64,000 nt of DNA from Corynebacterium crudilactis (GTDB lineage Bacteria; Actinomycetota; Actinomycetes; Mycobacteriales; Mycobacteriaceae): the NCBI RefSeq assembly GCF_001643015.1, contig NZ_CP015622.1, forward strand, positions 881,358 through 945,357, given 5' to 3'. The notes beneath the pieces are model-generated. The model was not told the DNA's origin, ran no database searches, and saw only the letters and a list, made by a program, of their open reading frames with translations. Made by a program: the position numbers and the translations under genes. Shown one piece after another: positions 20,185-28,580 of this stretch. Position 1 is the first letter of the stretch. Each line of letters opens with the position of its first letter.

Positions 20185-20206
20185 GGGCGACCCCTGAAGG
20201 TCGCCC
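20185..20206 (-). terminator. Hairpin downstream of the M23 peptidase gene
   Basis: GGGCGACC and GGTCGCCC form a perfect 8-bp stem with a 6-base loop, starting 14 bp after the stop of the minus-strand peptidase gene. The minus-strand sequence after the stem, TCTTGCGGTTT, has only a weak T-tract, so termination may be incomplete or factor-aided. Confidence 0.6.
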
Positions 20207-20219
20207 AAAAAAGAATTAC

Positions 20220-20933
20220 TTAAAGAGTGATGCCACGTTCTGCAAGCCAAGGTGCTGGGTCAACAGCTCCGCCGCCAGCTGGGTAAACCTCAAAGTGAAG
20301 GTGGGAGCCGGTGGAGAAGCCACGGTTTCCCATACCTGCAATGCGTTCGCCAGCCTTGACGATCTGACCCACTGCAACCTCAACGGTTTCCATGTGTCCG
20401 TAAACAGTGATGGTGCCGTCTGCATGCTGCAGGCGTACCCAGTTTCCAAAGCCGGAAGCGGGACCCGCATCAATAACGGTGCCATCCATGGCTGCAAGGA
20501 TCGGGGTGCCAATTGCATTAGCGATATCTACACCGTTGTGGTTGGTGCCCCAACGGGCGCCGAAACCGGAAGTGTAAGAGCCCTCAGCAGGGCGAACGAT
20601 AGATGGTCCACGTGCGTCCAAATCAGCCTGAATGCGATCAGCATTATACTGAATGGTCTTGGCGATCTGATCGCCCAGGTTCACAACTGGCTTGAATTCA
20701 GCGATGGAAAGAATCTGCGGGGCAGAGCTTCCAGTGATCAAGTCAGTGGCTGCATTTGCGGTAAGTTCGTAATCAACCTCAACTGGCTGATTGGAAGCCT
20801 GTGCGGCAACTGCTCCACCTGCGCCTGCGGTAGACACTGCTCCAGTAGCTACGGCAACGAAAGCGACACCACCCTTAGTTACTGGGGAGGTAGTCTGCTT
20901 GCGGTGCTTGCCACCCCGAGTGTGCTTCTGCAA
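20220..20933 (-). CDS. Secreted M23 (LytM-type) metallopeptidase
   Basis: A predicted exported peptidoglycan endopeptidase of 237 residues. The N-terminus is very basic (HTRGGKHRKQ) followed by a hydrophobic segment GGVAFVAVATGAVSTAGAGG and a likely signal cleavage after AQA. The LytM domain occupies the last 130 residues with zinc ligands in NHNGVDIA and the catalytic HLHFEVYP. The only in-frame start I find is TTG at 20933; a TGA lies ten codons upstream. Such enzymes cut peptide cross-links during growth and division; the exact bond is unknown. Confidence 0.88.
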   Translation of the reverse strand: MQKHTRGGKHRKQTTSPVTKGGVAFVAVATGAVSTAGAGGAVAAQASNQPVEVDYELTANAATDLITGSSAPQILSIAEFKPVVNLGDQIAKTIQYNADRIQADLDARGPSIVRPAEGSYTSGFGARWGTNHNGVDIANAIGTPILAAMDGTVIDAGPASGFGNWVRLQHADGTITVYGHMETVEVAVGQIVKAGERIAGMGNRGFSTGSHLHFEVYPAGGGAVDPAPWLAERGITL

Positions 20934-21183
20934 TTTCGCCTGCTTCCAATTTTTGCCACATCACTTTTCGAAGCAGCTACATTACGCTATCGAAGTTTAA
21001 TTGTGACCATCTTGTTATCTACCGGAAGTAACACTAGCCGGATAATCTCGATCGGGCAAGCGAAAAGCCAAAATTTGATAACTTTTTAGCTAAGTGTGCA
21101 AAAAGTAACACTTTGCTCTAAGCGTTAGGTCTTCGACGTGCCATCGACAAAAGTGTCGCAATTAGTGGCACAGTTGTTTATTG

Positions 21184-22650
21184 ATGAGCAAGAAAAATAG
21201 TTCGCAGACACGACCCGGGCAAATCCGACGTCGCCGGCCAAAACCGCAGGAACCTGCGCAAACGCCGAAGAAAGAAGTTCAGCAATCCCGTTTGCTGCGC
21301 TTCCTTCCAACCGTGTTGATTCCACATGCAGTAGCGCTGCTGTTGGTGATAATCCTTGCGGTTGCTTCATTAATGTTCACAAATTCTTCGATGGTGAATC
21401 TTTCGGCAACGATTGCACAGCTCTGGTTATCGCTGAATCTCGGAGCGATTTCCGGCAGCGGGGAAGTGATCTCGGTGTTACCGACACTCCCGAGCTTCAT
21501 TTTCCTATGGGCCATTGCCCTACGCGTGCACCGTGTTGTGAAAGATCGCGTCAGCATTGCAGATCTCGGCGCCCTCACGGGGCTTATTGTCGGTATCCCG
21601 CTTGTGCTCACCGGCATCGCAGCATTCATGCTTTTCGACGCCGCCAGCGTCCTTAGCGTCAACGTCCCGCCAGTAGTGCTCCTGCTGCGCATTGTGTTGT
21701 TCCACTTGAGCGCGCTCTTTCTAGGCATGGGGCCACGGCTGTGGCAAGCGTTGGCGCGCCGCTACGGCGCTCCAGAATGGCTTATCGACGCCATCACCCA
21801 AGCTTTCCGATTCCTTATCGCTTTTGCCTTAGTCGCGTTGCTTGTCGTGCTTGTGTTGATCGCTGTCAATTACAGCGTCTTTACCGCAACGTTGTCTGGC
21901 TACGAGGATCAGAGCTCCGCTGTCGCCTTGATCGTGATGAGCCTTTTGTATCTTCCCACCATGACAATCTTCGCGATGGGCAACCTCGTGGGCGCACCCT
22001 TGTACTTTGGTGAAGCCTCTATCAGCGTCTTCAGTGTGCATTCGGTTCCGCTACCACCGTTGCCTATCTTGGCAGCATTACCCAGCGAAGCACCTGCATG
22101 GGCTGTGGCATTCCTGGTTATTCCCGCGATCATCGCCACGTGGGTGTGTGTGAGAAACCCCATGCGACTTGCCGTAAATGTTTCGGCTGCGGCTCTTTCT
22201 GCGCTGTGTTTCCTTGTGTTGGCAGTTTTTGCTGGTGGAACTTTAGGCGTATATAACTACGTCGGTCTGAACCTGCTTGCCACTACAGGGCTGGTATTTG
22301 CGCACGTTGTTATCGTGGCGCTGTTGGTTGCCGGAATCGATAAGCTACGCAACCCAGTTGTGGTGAAACCAGTGCCTGAACCAGCGGCTGTTGTTCCGGA
22401 AGAACCTGCCGATAACGAAGAAGAACCTCAAGAAAATGAAGATATTGAGGATATTGAGGAAGAAGTAGATACCCCAGAAGCTGAAGAAGAAACTGATGCT
22501 GACACTGATATCGAAACCGAAGAAGTAGTTTCGGAAGAAGAACCAGACGGGGGTACAGAAGTTTCAGAAGAAGAAACTGAACAGGAAGAATCTGCAGAAA
22601 TAACTGAGCCTGAGGAAACCAATGATGGTTCCAAGGCCGAAGACCGTTAA
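21184..22650 (+). CDS. DUF6350-family polytopic membrane protein with acidic tail
   Basis: A 488-residue membrane protein. After a basic head (KKNSSQTRPGQIRRRRPKPQ) come about ten hydrophobic helices, then a C-terminal cytoplasmic tail of about 90 residues that is almost entirely Glu, Asp, Thr and Pro (from about residue 395). Actinobacteria carry this family directly upstream of purN-purH, as here: purN starts two bases after its stop. I know no biochemical role for it. The acidic tail is low complexity and may bind basic proteins or ions; that is inference. Confidence 0.8.
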   Translation: MSKKNSSQTRPGQIRRRRPKPQEPAQTPKKEVQQSRLLRFLPTVLIPHAVALLLVIILAVASLMFTNSSMVNLSATIAQLWLSLNLGAISGSGEVISVLPTLPSFIFLWAIALRVHRVVKDRVSIADLGALTGLIVGIPLVLTGIAAFMLFDAASVLSVNVPPVVLLLRIVLFHLSALFLGMGPRLWQALARRYGAPEWLIDAITQAFRFLIAFALVALLVVLVLIAVNYSVFTATLSGYEDQSSAVALIVMSLLYLPTMTIFAMGNLVGAPLYFGEASISVFSVHSVPLPPLPILAALPSEAPAWAVAFLVIPAIIATWVCVRNPMRLAVNVSAAALSALCFLVLAVFAGGTLGVYNYVGLNLLATTGLVFAHVVIVALLVAGIDKLRNPVVVKPVPEPAAVVPEEPADNEEEPQENEDIEDIEEEVDTPEAEEETDADTDIETEEVVSEEEPDGGTEVSEEETEQEESAEITEPEETNDGSKAEDR

Positions 22651-22651
22651 C

Positions 22652-23254
22652 ATGTCTTTTGTGAATTCTGACTCTACGACCACCATTGTCGTGCTTGCTT
22701 CCGGAACAGGTACTCTCCTTCAATCACTCATTGAAGCCCAAGGTACTTATTCAATTGTGGGCGTCGTTTCTGATGTTGAATGCCCAGCACTTGCAAAAGC
22801 TACTGAAGCTGGAATTAACACTCATATCGTTCCACTTAGCCAAGATCGGGGACAGTGGAACATTGAGCTCGCTGATGCAGTTGCAGCAAGCGATCCAGAC
22901 CTGGTGGTCTCTGCAGGATTCATGAAAATATTGGGCGAAGGTTTCCTCTCAAGGTTCCCATCCCGAATCATCAACACCCACCCAGCTCTGCTGCCATCTT
23001 TCCCTGGAGCACACGCTGTGCGAGATGCTTTGGCATACGGTGTGAAAATTTCAGGGTCAACAGTGCATCTTGTAGACGCTGGTGTGGATACTGGGCCAAT
23101 TATTGCTCAACGAGCAGTCTCAGTAGAAGTGAATGATGATGAATCTAGCCTGCATGAAAGAATCAAGCAGGTGGAGCGTAAACTCATTGTAGAAGTCCTG
23201 AACAGCGTCGAATTTTCGCGTCAGGGTGGCGTACAACTCAACTGGAGAGGCTAA
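22652..23254 (+). CDS. purN: Phosphoribosylglycinamide formyltransferase
   Basis: Transfers formyl from 10-formyltetrahydrofolate to GAR, step 3 of de novo purine synthesis. The 200-residue product has the substrate loop LASGTGTLLQSLIEA at the N-terminus, the formyl-folate pocket around AGFMKILG, catalytic His and Asp in INTHPALLPSFPG and VDAGVDTGPII. The start ATG at 22652 is two bases after the DUF6350 stop; the longer in-frame start lies inside that gene. It is followed by purH. Confidence 0.97.
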   Translation: MSFVNSDSTTTIVVLASGTGTLLQSLIEAQGTYSIVGVVSDVECPALAKATEAGINTHIVPLSQDRGQWNIELADAVAASDPDLVVSAGFMKILGEGFLSRFPSRIINTHPALLPSFPGAHAVRDALAYGVKISGSTVHLVDAGVDTGPIIAQRAVSVEVNDDESSLHERIKQVERKLIVEVLNSVEFSRQGGVQLNWRG

Positions 23255-23260
23255 TCCTTC

Positions 23261-24823
23261 ATGAGCGATGATCGTAAGGCAATTAAACGCGCACTAATTA
23301 GCGTGTATGACAAGACTGGCCTGGAGGATCTAGCCCAGGCACTTCACCGCGCAAATGTGGAAATTGTTTCCACCGGTTCCACTGCGGCGAAGATTGCTGA
23401 GCTTGGTATTCCTGTTACCCCGGTTGAAGAGCTCACCGGTTTCCCTGAGTGCCTTGAAGGCCGTGTGAAGACACTGCACCCTAAGGTTCACGCAGGAATT
23501 TTGGCGGATACCCGTAAAGAAGACCACTTACGCCAGCTGCAGGAGCTAGAGGTTGCTCCATTCCAGCTTGTTGTAGTGAACCTGTACCCATTTGCGGAGA
23601 CAGTTGCTTCCGGTGCAGATTTCGATGCGTGCGTTGAGCAGATCGATATCGGAGGACCTTCCATGGTTCGTGCCGCTGCTAAGAACCACCCATCTGTTGC
23701 AGTCGTGGTTTCTCCAAACCGTTACGAAGATGTGCAAGAAGTACTCAACACGGGTGGATTCTCCCGTGCAGAGCGCACCAAGTTGGCTGCGGAGGCTTTC
23801 CGCCACACTGCAACCTACGATGTCACCGTAGCGACCTGGATGAGCGAGCAGCTTGCTGCAGATGATTCCGAGACTGAGTTCCCAGGTTGGATCGGTACCA
23901 CCAACACCTTGTCCCGCAGCCTGCGTTATGGCGAGAACCCTCACCAGTCTGCAGCTTTGTACGTTGGTAACACTCGTGGTCTTGCACAGGCTAAGCAGTT
24001 CCACGGCAAGGAAATGAGCTACAACAACTACACCGATTCTGATGCTGCATGGCGTGCCGCTTGGGATCATGAGCGTCCTTGTGTAGCTATCATCAAGCAC
24101 GCGAACCCTTGTGGCATCGCTGTGTCCGATGAGTCCATTGCTGCTGCACACCGTGAAGCACATGCTTGTGACTCTGTTTCTGCATTCGGTGGCGTTATTG
24201 CTTCTAACCGCGAAGTTAGCATCGAGATGGCTAACCAGGTTGCAGAAATCTTCACTGAGGTTATCATTGCTCCTTCTTATGAAGAAGGTGCTGTAGAGAT
24301 CTTGAGCCAGAAGAAGAATATTCGTATTCTCGAAGCTGAAGCTCCAGTGCGCAAGGGCTTTGAGTCTCGTGAGATCTCTGGTGGTCTACTGGTTCAGGAA
24401 CGCGATCTGATTCACGCTGAAGGCGACAACTCCGCAAACTGGACCCTTGCTGCAGGCGAGGCTGTTTCCCCAGAGCTGTTGAAGGATCTTGAATTCGCAT
24501 GGACTGCAGTTCGTTCTGTGAAGTCCAATGCAATCCTATTGGCTAAGGACGGCGCGACAGTTGGCGTAGGCATGGGCCAGGTCAACCGTGTTGATTCTGC
24601 TCGTTTGGCTGTTGACCGTGCGGGTACAGAGCGCGCTACTGGTTCTGTTGCTGCATCCGATGCTTTCTTCCCATTCGCTGATGGCTTTGAGGTCTTGGCA
24701 GAAGCCGGTATCACTGCTGTTGTTCAGCCTGGCGGATCCATTCGCGATAACGAGGTCATTGAGGCTGCCAACAAGGCTGGCGTCACCATGTACCTGACTG
24801 GTGCGCGACACTTCGCTCACTAA
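23261..24823 (+). CDS. purH: Bifunctional AICAR formyltransferase / IMP cyclohydrolase
   Basis: Carries out the last two steps of IMP synthesis. The 520-residue protein has the IMP cyclohydrolase domain first ([39 protein letters not shown]) and the formyltransferase domain second ([14 protein letters not shown]; catalytic Lys-His in [35 protein letters not shown]). It starts 6 bp after purN and ends before a strong hairpin, so purN-purH probably forms one transcript with DUF6350. Confidence 0.98.
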   Translation: MSDDRKAIKRALISVYDKTGLEDLAQALHRANVEIVSTGSTAAKIAELGIPVTPVEELTGFPECLEGRVKTLHPKVHAGILADTRKEDHLRQLQELEVAPFQLVVVNLYPFAETVASGADFDACVEQIDIGGPSMVRAAAKNHPSVAVVVSPNRYEDVQEVLNTGGFSRAERTKLAAEAFRHTATYDVTVATWMSEQLAADDSETEFPGWIGTTNTLSRSLRYGENPHQSAALYVGNTRGLAQAKQFHGKEMSYNNYTDSDAAWRAAWDHERPCVAIIKHANPCGIAVSDESIAAAHREAHACDSVSAFGGVIASNREVSIEMANQVAEIFTEVIIAPSYEEGAVEILSQKKNIRILEAEAPVRKGFESREISGGLLVQERDLIHAEGDNSANWTLAAGEAVSPELLKDLEFAWTAVRSVKSNAILLAKDGATVGVGMGQVNRVDSARLAVDRAGTERATGSVAASDAFFPFADGFEVLAEAGITAVVQPGGSIRDNEVIEAANKAGVTMYLTGARHFAH

Positions 24824-24843
24824 TCTTTTTTAAAAAACGTACG

Positions 24844-24870
24844 AAGGCAGACCACAAGGTCTGCCTTTTC
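24844..24870 (+). terminator. Rho-independent terminator after purH
   Basis: AAGGCAGACC and GGTCTGCCTT make a perfect 10-bp stem with loop ACAA, followed by TTC. It begins 20 bp after the purH stop and ends just before the citE-like start codon. Confidence 0.85.
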
Positions 24871-24874
24871 GCGT

Positions 24875-25708
24875 ATGAATGAGTACATGTCTGAACTTAT
24901 TTATGGACCGGCTATTCTCTTTGCACCTGCAGGACGCGCAGAGATCATTCCAAAGGCTGCACAGCGCGCCGATATGGTCATTGTGGACCTTGAGGATGGA
25001 GCGGGGGATGTAGACCGGGAATTGGCCTACAAGAATATTAGAGAGTCTGGTCTTGACCCACAGCGCACCATCGTGCGTGTTGTCGGACCGAGTGACCCTA
25101 ACTTCTGTGCAGATGTGGAGATGGTGAAATCCACTCCGTTCACACTCGTCATGGTGCCCAAAGTTTTAGATAGCGTGCCAGAGATTCTGGATGGGCTAGA
25201 TATCATTGCGATGATTGAAACCCCACAAGCAGTGATCAATATTCCACAGATCGCGGCTGATCCGAAAGTCGTAGGCATGTTTTGGGGAGCAGAAGATTTA
25301 ACTCACTTGTTGGGTGGCACTCACTCCAGATTTCTCAAGGATGAAACCAAAGAAGGATCGTACCGGGATACAATGCGGCTCACACGAGCACTCATGCATA
25401 TTCATGCGGCAGCGAACGGAAAATTTACTATCGATGCTATTCATGCTGATTTCCATGATGAAGCAGGACTTTATGGTGAAGCTGTGGACGCCGCACACAT
25501 GGGCTTTGCTGGCACAGCATGTATTCACCCAAAACAGGTGGATACTGTGCGACGCGCATATCAGCCAGAGTCTGCGCAATTGGAGTGGGCGCAGCGCGTA
25601 GTAGAGGAAGCAAAAAACCATCCAGGTGCGTTCAAACTGGATGGTCAGATGATCGATGCGCCGCTGATTTCTCAGGCGCAAATGATTATTTCTCGTCAGC
25701 CTGCTTGA
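24875..25708 (+). CDS. citE: HpcH/HpaI aldolase family protein, citrate lyase beta subunit-like
   Basis: Members of this CitE-like group cleave or form acyl-CoA thioesters (citramalyl-, malyl- or related CoA esters). The 277-residue product has GPAILFAPAGRAE, the Mg2+ site MVIVDLEDGAGDV near residue 32, IAMIETPQAVINIPQI near residue 110, WGAEDLTHLLG and AFAGTACIHPKQV-like GFAGTACIHPKQVD near residue 212. No citC, citD or citF genes are nearby, so it is not part of a citrate lyase complex. ATG at 24887 is an equally good start. Its 3' end overlaps amtR by 23 bp. Confidence 0.85.
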   Translation: MNEYMSELIYGPAILFAPAGRAEIIPKAAQRADMVIVDLEDGAGDVDRELAYKNIRESGLDPQRTIVRVVGPSDPNFCADVEMVKSTPFTLVMVPKVLDSVPEILDGLDIIAMIETPQAVINIPQIAADPKVVGMFWGAEDLTHLLGGTHSRFLKDETKEGSYRDTMRLTRALMHIHAAANGKFTIDAIHADFHDEAGLYGEAVDAAHMGFAGTACIHPKQVDTVRRAYQPESAQLEWAQRVVEEAKNHPGAFKLDGQMIDAPLISQAQMIISRQPA

Positions 25709-26354
25709 TCAACTCAAGGGTCTTTTCTACGCGGTCTTGGGGCAGTGGCGCGCCCAGAACGGCGAGGGAGGCGTCGGCAAGCATGATTGCGGTGTCCGGC
25801 AGGCTATCAGCCGTCAGTGGATTGGGAACGTGGCCGTCGTTGCGGCGCATCTCAATCACCGACATGGTGATGTGGAAGGGAAGCTCAGCGCGGGGGTCAT
25901 TGCCAACAATCTCTGTGGCTAAGCCGCGGAAGATATTGGTGAGGGCTTCGCGCTGTGAATGATATTCGGCGAATTCTTCAGACCCCACAATGGGGAGTTG
26001 GTACAGGCGGCCGACATTCCACTTGGTGGACAGCAACAATCGTACTTCTGAAGCAACGATTGCCCAGAGGCGAAGTTCTGGTCCAGCATCAAGCGAGCTG
26101 AGGTCTTCTGCAAGCACCATGGAGGGCTCTACTGTGGACTTCAGCAAGGTAAGGAAGATTTCTGTCTTGGACGGGAAGTGGTAGTACAGCGAAGCCTGAC
26201 GGATTCCTACCGCATCAGCAATTTGATGCGTGGAGGTAGTTGCAAAGCCTTGACGGGTAAAAAGCTCAGCAGAGGCGTCAAGAATCTCTTCACGAGGGTT
26301 CTTGCCTGCCCGTCGCGGAGCGGATCTCCGGGGGCGTCCCACTGCTCCTGCCAT
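25686..26354 (-). CDS. amtR: TetR-family master regulator of nitrogen control AmtR
   Basis: In C. glutamicum AmtR represses amtA, amtB, glnK, glnA, gltBD and other nitrogen genes, and is released by adenylylated GlnK rather than by a small ligand. The 222-residue product has a TetR helix-turn-helix near residues 45-68 (STHQIADAVGIRQASLYYHF), a proline- and arginine-rich head (GRPRRSAPRRAG) and a C-terminal effector domain beginning KTEIFLTLL. Length and sequence agree with the characterised AmtR. It is followed on the same strand by nothing; the citE-like gene converges on it. Confidence 0.95.
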   Translation of the reverse strand: MAGAVGRPRRSAPRRAGKNPREEILDASAELFTRQGFATTSTHQIADAVGIRQASLYYHFPSKTEIFLTLLKSTVEPSMVLAEDLSSLDAGPELRLWAIVASEVRLLLSTKWNVGRLYQLPIVGSEEFAEYHSQREALTNIFRGLATEIVGNDPRAELPFHITMSVIEMRRNDGHVPNPLTADSLPDTAIMLADASLAVLGAPLPQDRVEKTLELIKQADEK

Positions 26355-26427
26355 AGCGTAATTCTACTTCCTTATGTTTTTCGGCCAATGATCTCAAAAG
26401 ATTGTAGCCAGTAACTGTACAGAGTTC

Positions 26428-27282
26428 CTATTTGGTCGTTATTTCGCGTGCTTCAATGGAGCTTAAGACTTCAGAAAGCAATCTGGCGGAAGCCCCAAAA
26501 GTGGCGCGTTGCAGCGCGGGGAGCTCCCAAGCAGTGGTTTCTTGGTCATGGATATGATCCATCCAGCGCTTGGATTGCAAACTCAGTGCGGAAGTCCACA
26601 CTTGCGTAAGAGCATCGGCTTCGTCATTGCTGAGCACACCTCTGGCATCAATGAGACGCTGCGCGGTAGTAGGCGCTAGCGATCCAGCTTTGTGTGCTGC
26701 CCACCGCGCAATTTTCACCGTGGGGATCATGAGGTTTTTACGGATATTAACCACCATGTCCAAAGAAGGCAGCCCCTCATAAGTTTCCACAGCTGGTGGA
26801 CGTGAGGCTAGTGCATCACGAAGCAGAGCTTGCTCATCTACTTGCGCGATGGCTGCCACCCAGGTGCCTGCATCTAAAAATGTGGCAGGGTCTTCGCCAG
26901 CGCGAGCTTGTGCTTCCCACTGCGCGCGCGTAGCCGCACCAATAGGTTTTGCGATGAAACCAGTTTCGGTCAACAGTGCGGTGATCTCCGCATTGGGATC
27001 TTCTTGGCTATCGACGACCGCTAGCCATCTCACAGGTGAGGTCGGTAGTGCGTCTCCACGCCCCACGGGGCCAGTGAGCACCACATGAGCATCAAGGCCA
27101 GGGGAGTGCAACGCATCCGTAATAATCTTGGAAAGCCATCCTGCCAGCTCTGCTGGATCTTCACCGTGGTCCAAAGCATTGCCGAGCAGTTCAAGTGATT
27201 CCTTCAGCACACCGCGAACAGTGGCAAGGTCCTGTGCATGAGGAGCGTTTTGTGCAAGCTCATTCAGTGAGGGGTGAAGCAC
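26428..27282 (-). CDS. DUF294/GlnD-like nucleotidyltransferase substrate-binding domain protein, probably inactive
   Basis: A 284-residue protein placed directly upstream of amtR on the same strand. Residues about 65-90 read TGPVGRGDALPTSPVRWLAV, which aligns with the GSxGRxE...SDxD motif of GlnD-like nucleotidyltransferases, but the catalytic aspartates are replaced (SPVRW where SDxDW is expected). The C-terminal half (LDMVVNIRKNLMIPTVKIAR) matches the putative substrate-binding domain paired with DUF294. The proximity to amtR suggests a part in nitrogen signalling; this is inferred. Confidence 0.72.
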   Translation of the reverse strand: MLHPSLNELAQNAPHAQDLATVRGVLKESLELLGNALDHGEDPAELAGWLSKIITDALHSPGLDAHVVLTGPVGRGDALPTSPVRWLAVVDSQEDPNAEITALLTETGFIAKPIGAATRAQWEAQARAGEDPATFLDAGTWVAAIAQVDEQALLRDALASRPPAVETYEGLPSLDMVVNIRKNLMIPTVKIARWAAHKAGSLAPTTAQRLIDARGVLSNDEADALTQVWTSALSLQSKRWMDHIHDQETTAWELPALQRATFGASARLLSEVLSSIEAREITTK

Positions 27283-27341
27283 GAGTGAGTTCCTTCCGAT
27301 TTACTAATACTTCTAAAAATACACCGAAGGGGTGACATAGA

Positions 27342-27385
27342 AAGAACCACCCACACTCAAAAAGATTTGAGTGCAGGTGGTTCTT
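27342..27385 (-). terminator. Strong hairpin terminator after rpsR
   Basis: AAGAACCACC pairs with GGTGGTTCTT (10 bp), then a two-base mismatch, then CACTCAAA with TTTGAGTG (8 bp) around the loop AAGA. On the minus strand the stem is followed by TCTATGTC. It sits 30 bp after the rpsR stop and closes the rpmB-rpmG-rpsN-rpsR operon. Confidence 0.8.
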
Positions 27386-27414
27386 AAGAAGTCGCTGTTA
27401 CGTTATTCCCAGTC

Positions 27415-27666
27415 TTAGCGGCTGGTGAACGGCAGGAGAGCCATTTCGCGTGCGTTCTTCACGGCGGTTGCAACCTCGCGCTGCTGCTGCGGGGTCAGAC
27501 CGGTGACACGACGTGAACGGATCTTGTGGCGGTCGGAGATGAACTGACGAAGGGTGTTGATGTCCTTGTAGTCCACCTTCTCGATGCCCGCTGCCTTCAG
27601 CGGGTTCTTCTTTGGGCGGCGAGTCTGCTCAAGGCGGACGCGCTTAGCGTTGTTACGCTGCTTCAT
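27415..27666 (-). CDS. rpsR: 30S ribosomal protein S18, cysteine-free form
   Basis: An 83-residue S18 with the family core [20 protein letters not shown] and [20 protein letters not shown]. It contains no cysteine. Last gene of a four-gene operon with rpmB, rpmG and rpsN, the same gene set as the zinc-independent ribosomal protein locus of mycobacteria (rpmB2-rpmG1-rpsN2-rpsR2), which Zur represses there. Whether this is a second copy cannot be seen from the window. Confidence 0.95.
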   Translation of the reverse strand: MKQRNNAKRVRLEQTRRPKKNPLKAAGIEKVDYKDINTLRQFISDRHKIRSRRVTGLTPQQQREVATAVKNAREMALLPFTSR

Positions 27667-27680
27667 TGGTAAAAACTCCC

Positions 27681-27986
27681 TTACCAGCTGGACTTACGAA
27701 CGCCCGGAAGCTCACCACGGTGAGCCATCTCGCGCATACGGACACGGGAAAGACCGAACTTACGAAGGTAGCCGCGTGGGCGACCATCGTGTGAGTCGCG
27801 GTTACGAACGCGAATAGCAGCAGCATCACGTGGCTGGCTGTTCAGTTCGAACTGTGCATCCAGACGATCCTCGTCAGAGGTGTTTGGGTTACTGATAATA
27901 GCCTTGAGCTCAGCGCGACGCTCCGCGTAGCGGGCGACGATTTCCTTGCGCTTCTCATTCTTGGCGATCTTTGACTTCTTAGCCAT
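27681..27986 (-). CDS. rpsN: 30S ribosomal protein S14, long zinc-free form
   Basis: A 101-residue S14 ending in [18 protein letters not shown], with [20 protein letters not shown]. It lacks the CxxC...CxxC zinc ribbon and has the insertion seen in the long, zinc-independent type. It lies 3 bp after rpmG and 14 bp before rpsR in the same operon. Confidence 0.96.
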   Translation of the reverse strand: MAKKSKIAKNEKRKEIVARYAERRAELKAIISNPNTSDEDRLDAQFELNSQPRDAAAIRVRNRDSHDGRPRGYLRKFGLSRVRMREMAHRGELPGVRKSSW

Positions 27987-27989
27987 TGA

Positions 27990-28154
27990 TTATCGCTCCT
28001 CGCGGAATTCGACGTGCTTACGGACTACCGGATCGTACTTCATAAGAGAAATGCGGTCTGGATTGTTGCGCTTGTTCTTACGGGTGACATAGGTGTAACC
28101 AGTGCCAGCAGTAGACTTCAGCTTGATAATTGGACGGATATCATTACGTGCCAT
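27990..28154 (-). CDS. rpmG: 50S ribosomal protein L33, cysteine-free form
   Basis: A 54-residue L33 reading [20 protein letters not shown] then [20 protein letters not shown]. None of the four zinc-ligand cysteines of the C+ form is present. It lies 2 bp after rpmB and 3 bp before rpsN. It is shorter than 60 codons but unmistakable. Confidence 0.96.
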   Translation of the reverse strand: MARNDIRPIIKLKSTAGTGYTYVTRKNKRNNPDRISLMKYDPVVRKHVEFREER

Positions 28155-28156
28155 CT

Positions 28157-28393
28157 TTAGATCTTCTCCCCACGTGCGCGGATCTGTGCAACAACAGCTT
28201 CGATGCCGTCGCGGTCGATGACCTTAAGACCCTTGGTGGAAACGGTCAGAGTGATGGTACGGCCCTCGGAAGGGACATAGAACTTACGACGCTGCACGTT
28301 GGGATTCCAACGGCGGGAAGTGCGTCGGTGCGAGTGTGAGACCGTCTTGCCGAAACTCGGCTTACGTCCCGTTACTTGGCAATGTGCCGACAT
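28157..28393 (-). CDS. rpmB: 50S ribosomal protein L28
   Basis: A 78-residue L28: [20 protein letters not shown], then [20 protein letters not shown] and [20 protein letters not shown]. Only one cysteine is present, so the CxxC pairs of zinc-binding L28 are missing. It is the first gene of the operon, with the ribosome-binding site CTAGGAG about 11 bases before ATG. Confidence 0.95.
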   Translation of the reverse strand: MSAHCQVTGRKPSFGKTVSHSHRRTSRRWNPNVQRRKFYVPSEGRTITLTVSTKGLKVIDRDGIEAVVAQIRARGEKI

Positions 28394-28506
28394 AACTTAC
28401 TTTCTCCTAGCCGCCCACATTCAGTTAGAAGACGCGCCGCACCGGGTGACCGGGGCGCGAGCATGCCAGCTGACGGGGCGATAACGAATATTTACGACAA
28501 CAGCAA

Positions 28507-28531
28507 GGGACAAGTTTACATAGCTTGCCCC
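28507..28531. promoter_or_regulatory. Imperfect inverted repeat upstream of rpmB
   Basis: GGGACAAG and CTTGCCCC flank a 9-base spacer; seven of eight positions pair and the last is a G-T pair. It lies 114-138 bp before the rpmB start, between rpmB and the SulP gene end, where a promoter or operator of the ribosomal operon could be. It does not look like the AT-rich Zur box. Confidence 0.35.
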
Positions 28532-28580
28532 AAAACACCTAATCGCCTATTCAGTGCGGGTTTCGAATGGCCGGAAAGTA

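Noticed and set aside
24844..24870. Attenuator or riboswitch for the citE-like gene
   Set aside because: The hairpin is a simple terminator of the upstream purH transcript; no alternative pairing is evident.
28394..28580. Zur box for the rpmB operon
   Set aside because: I searched by eye for a GAAAATCATTTTC-like core and found none; only the GC-rich imperfect repeat at 28507-28531.
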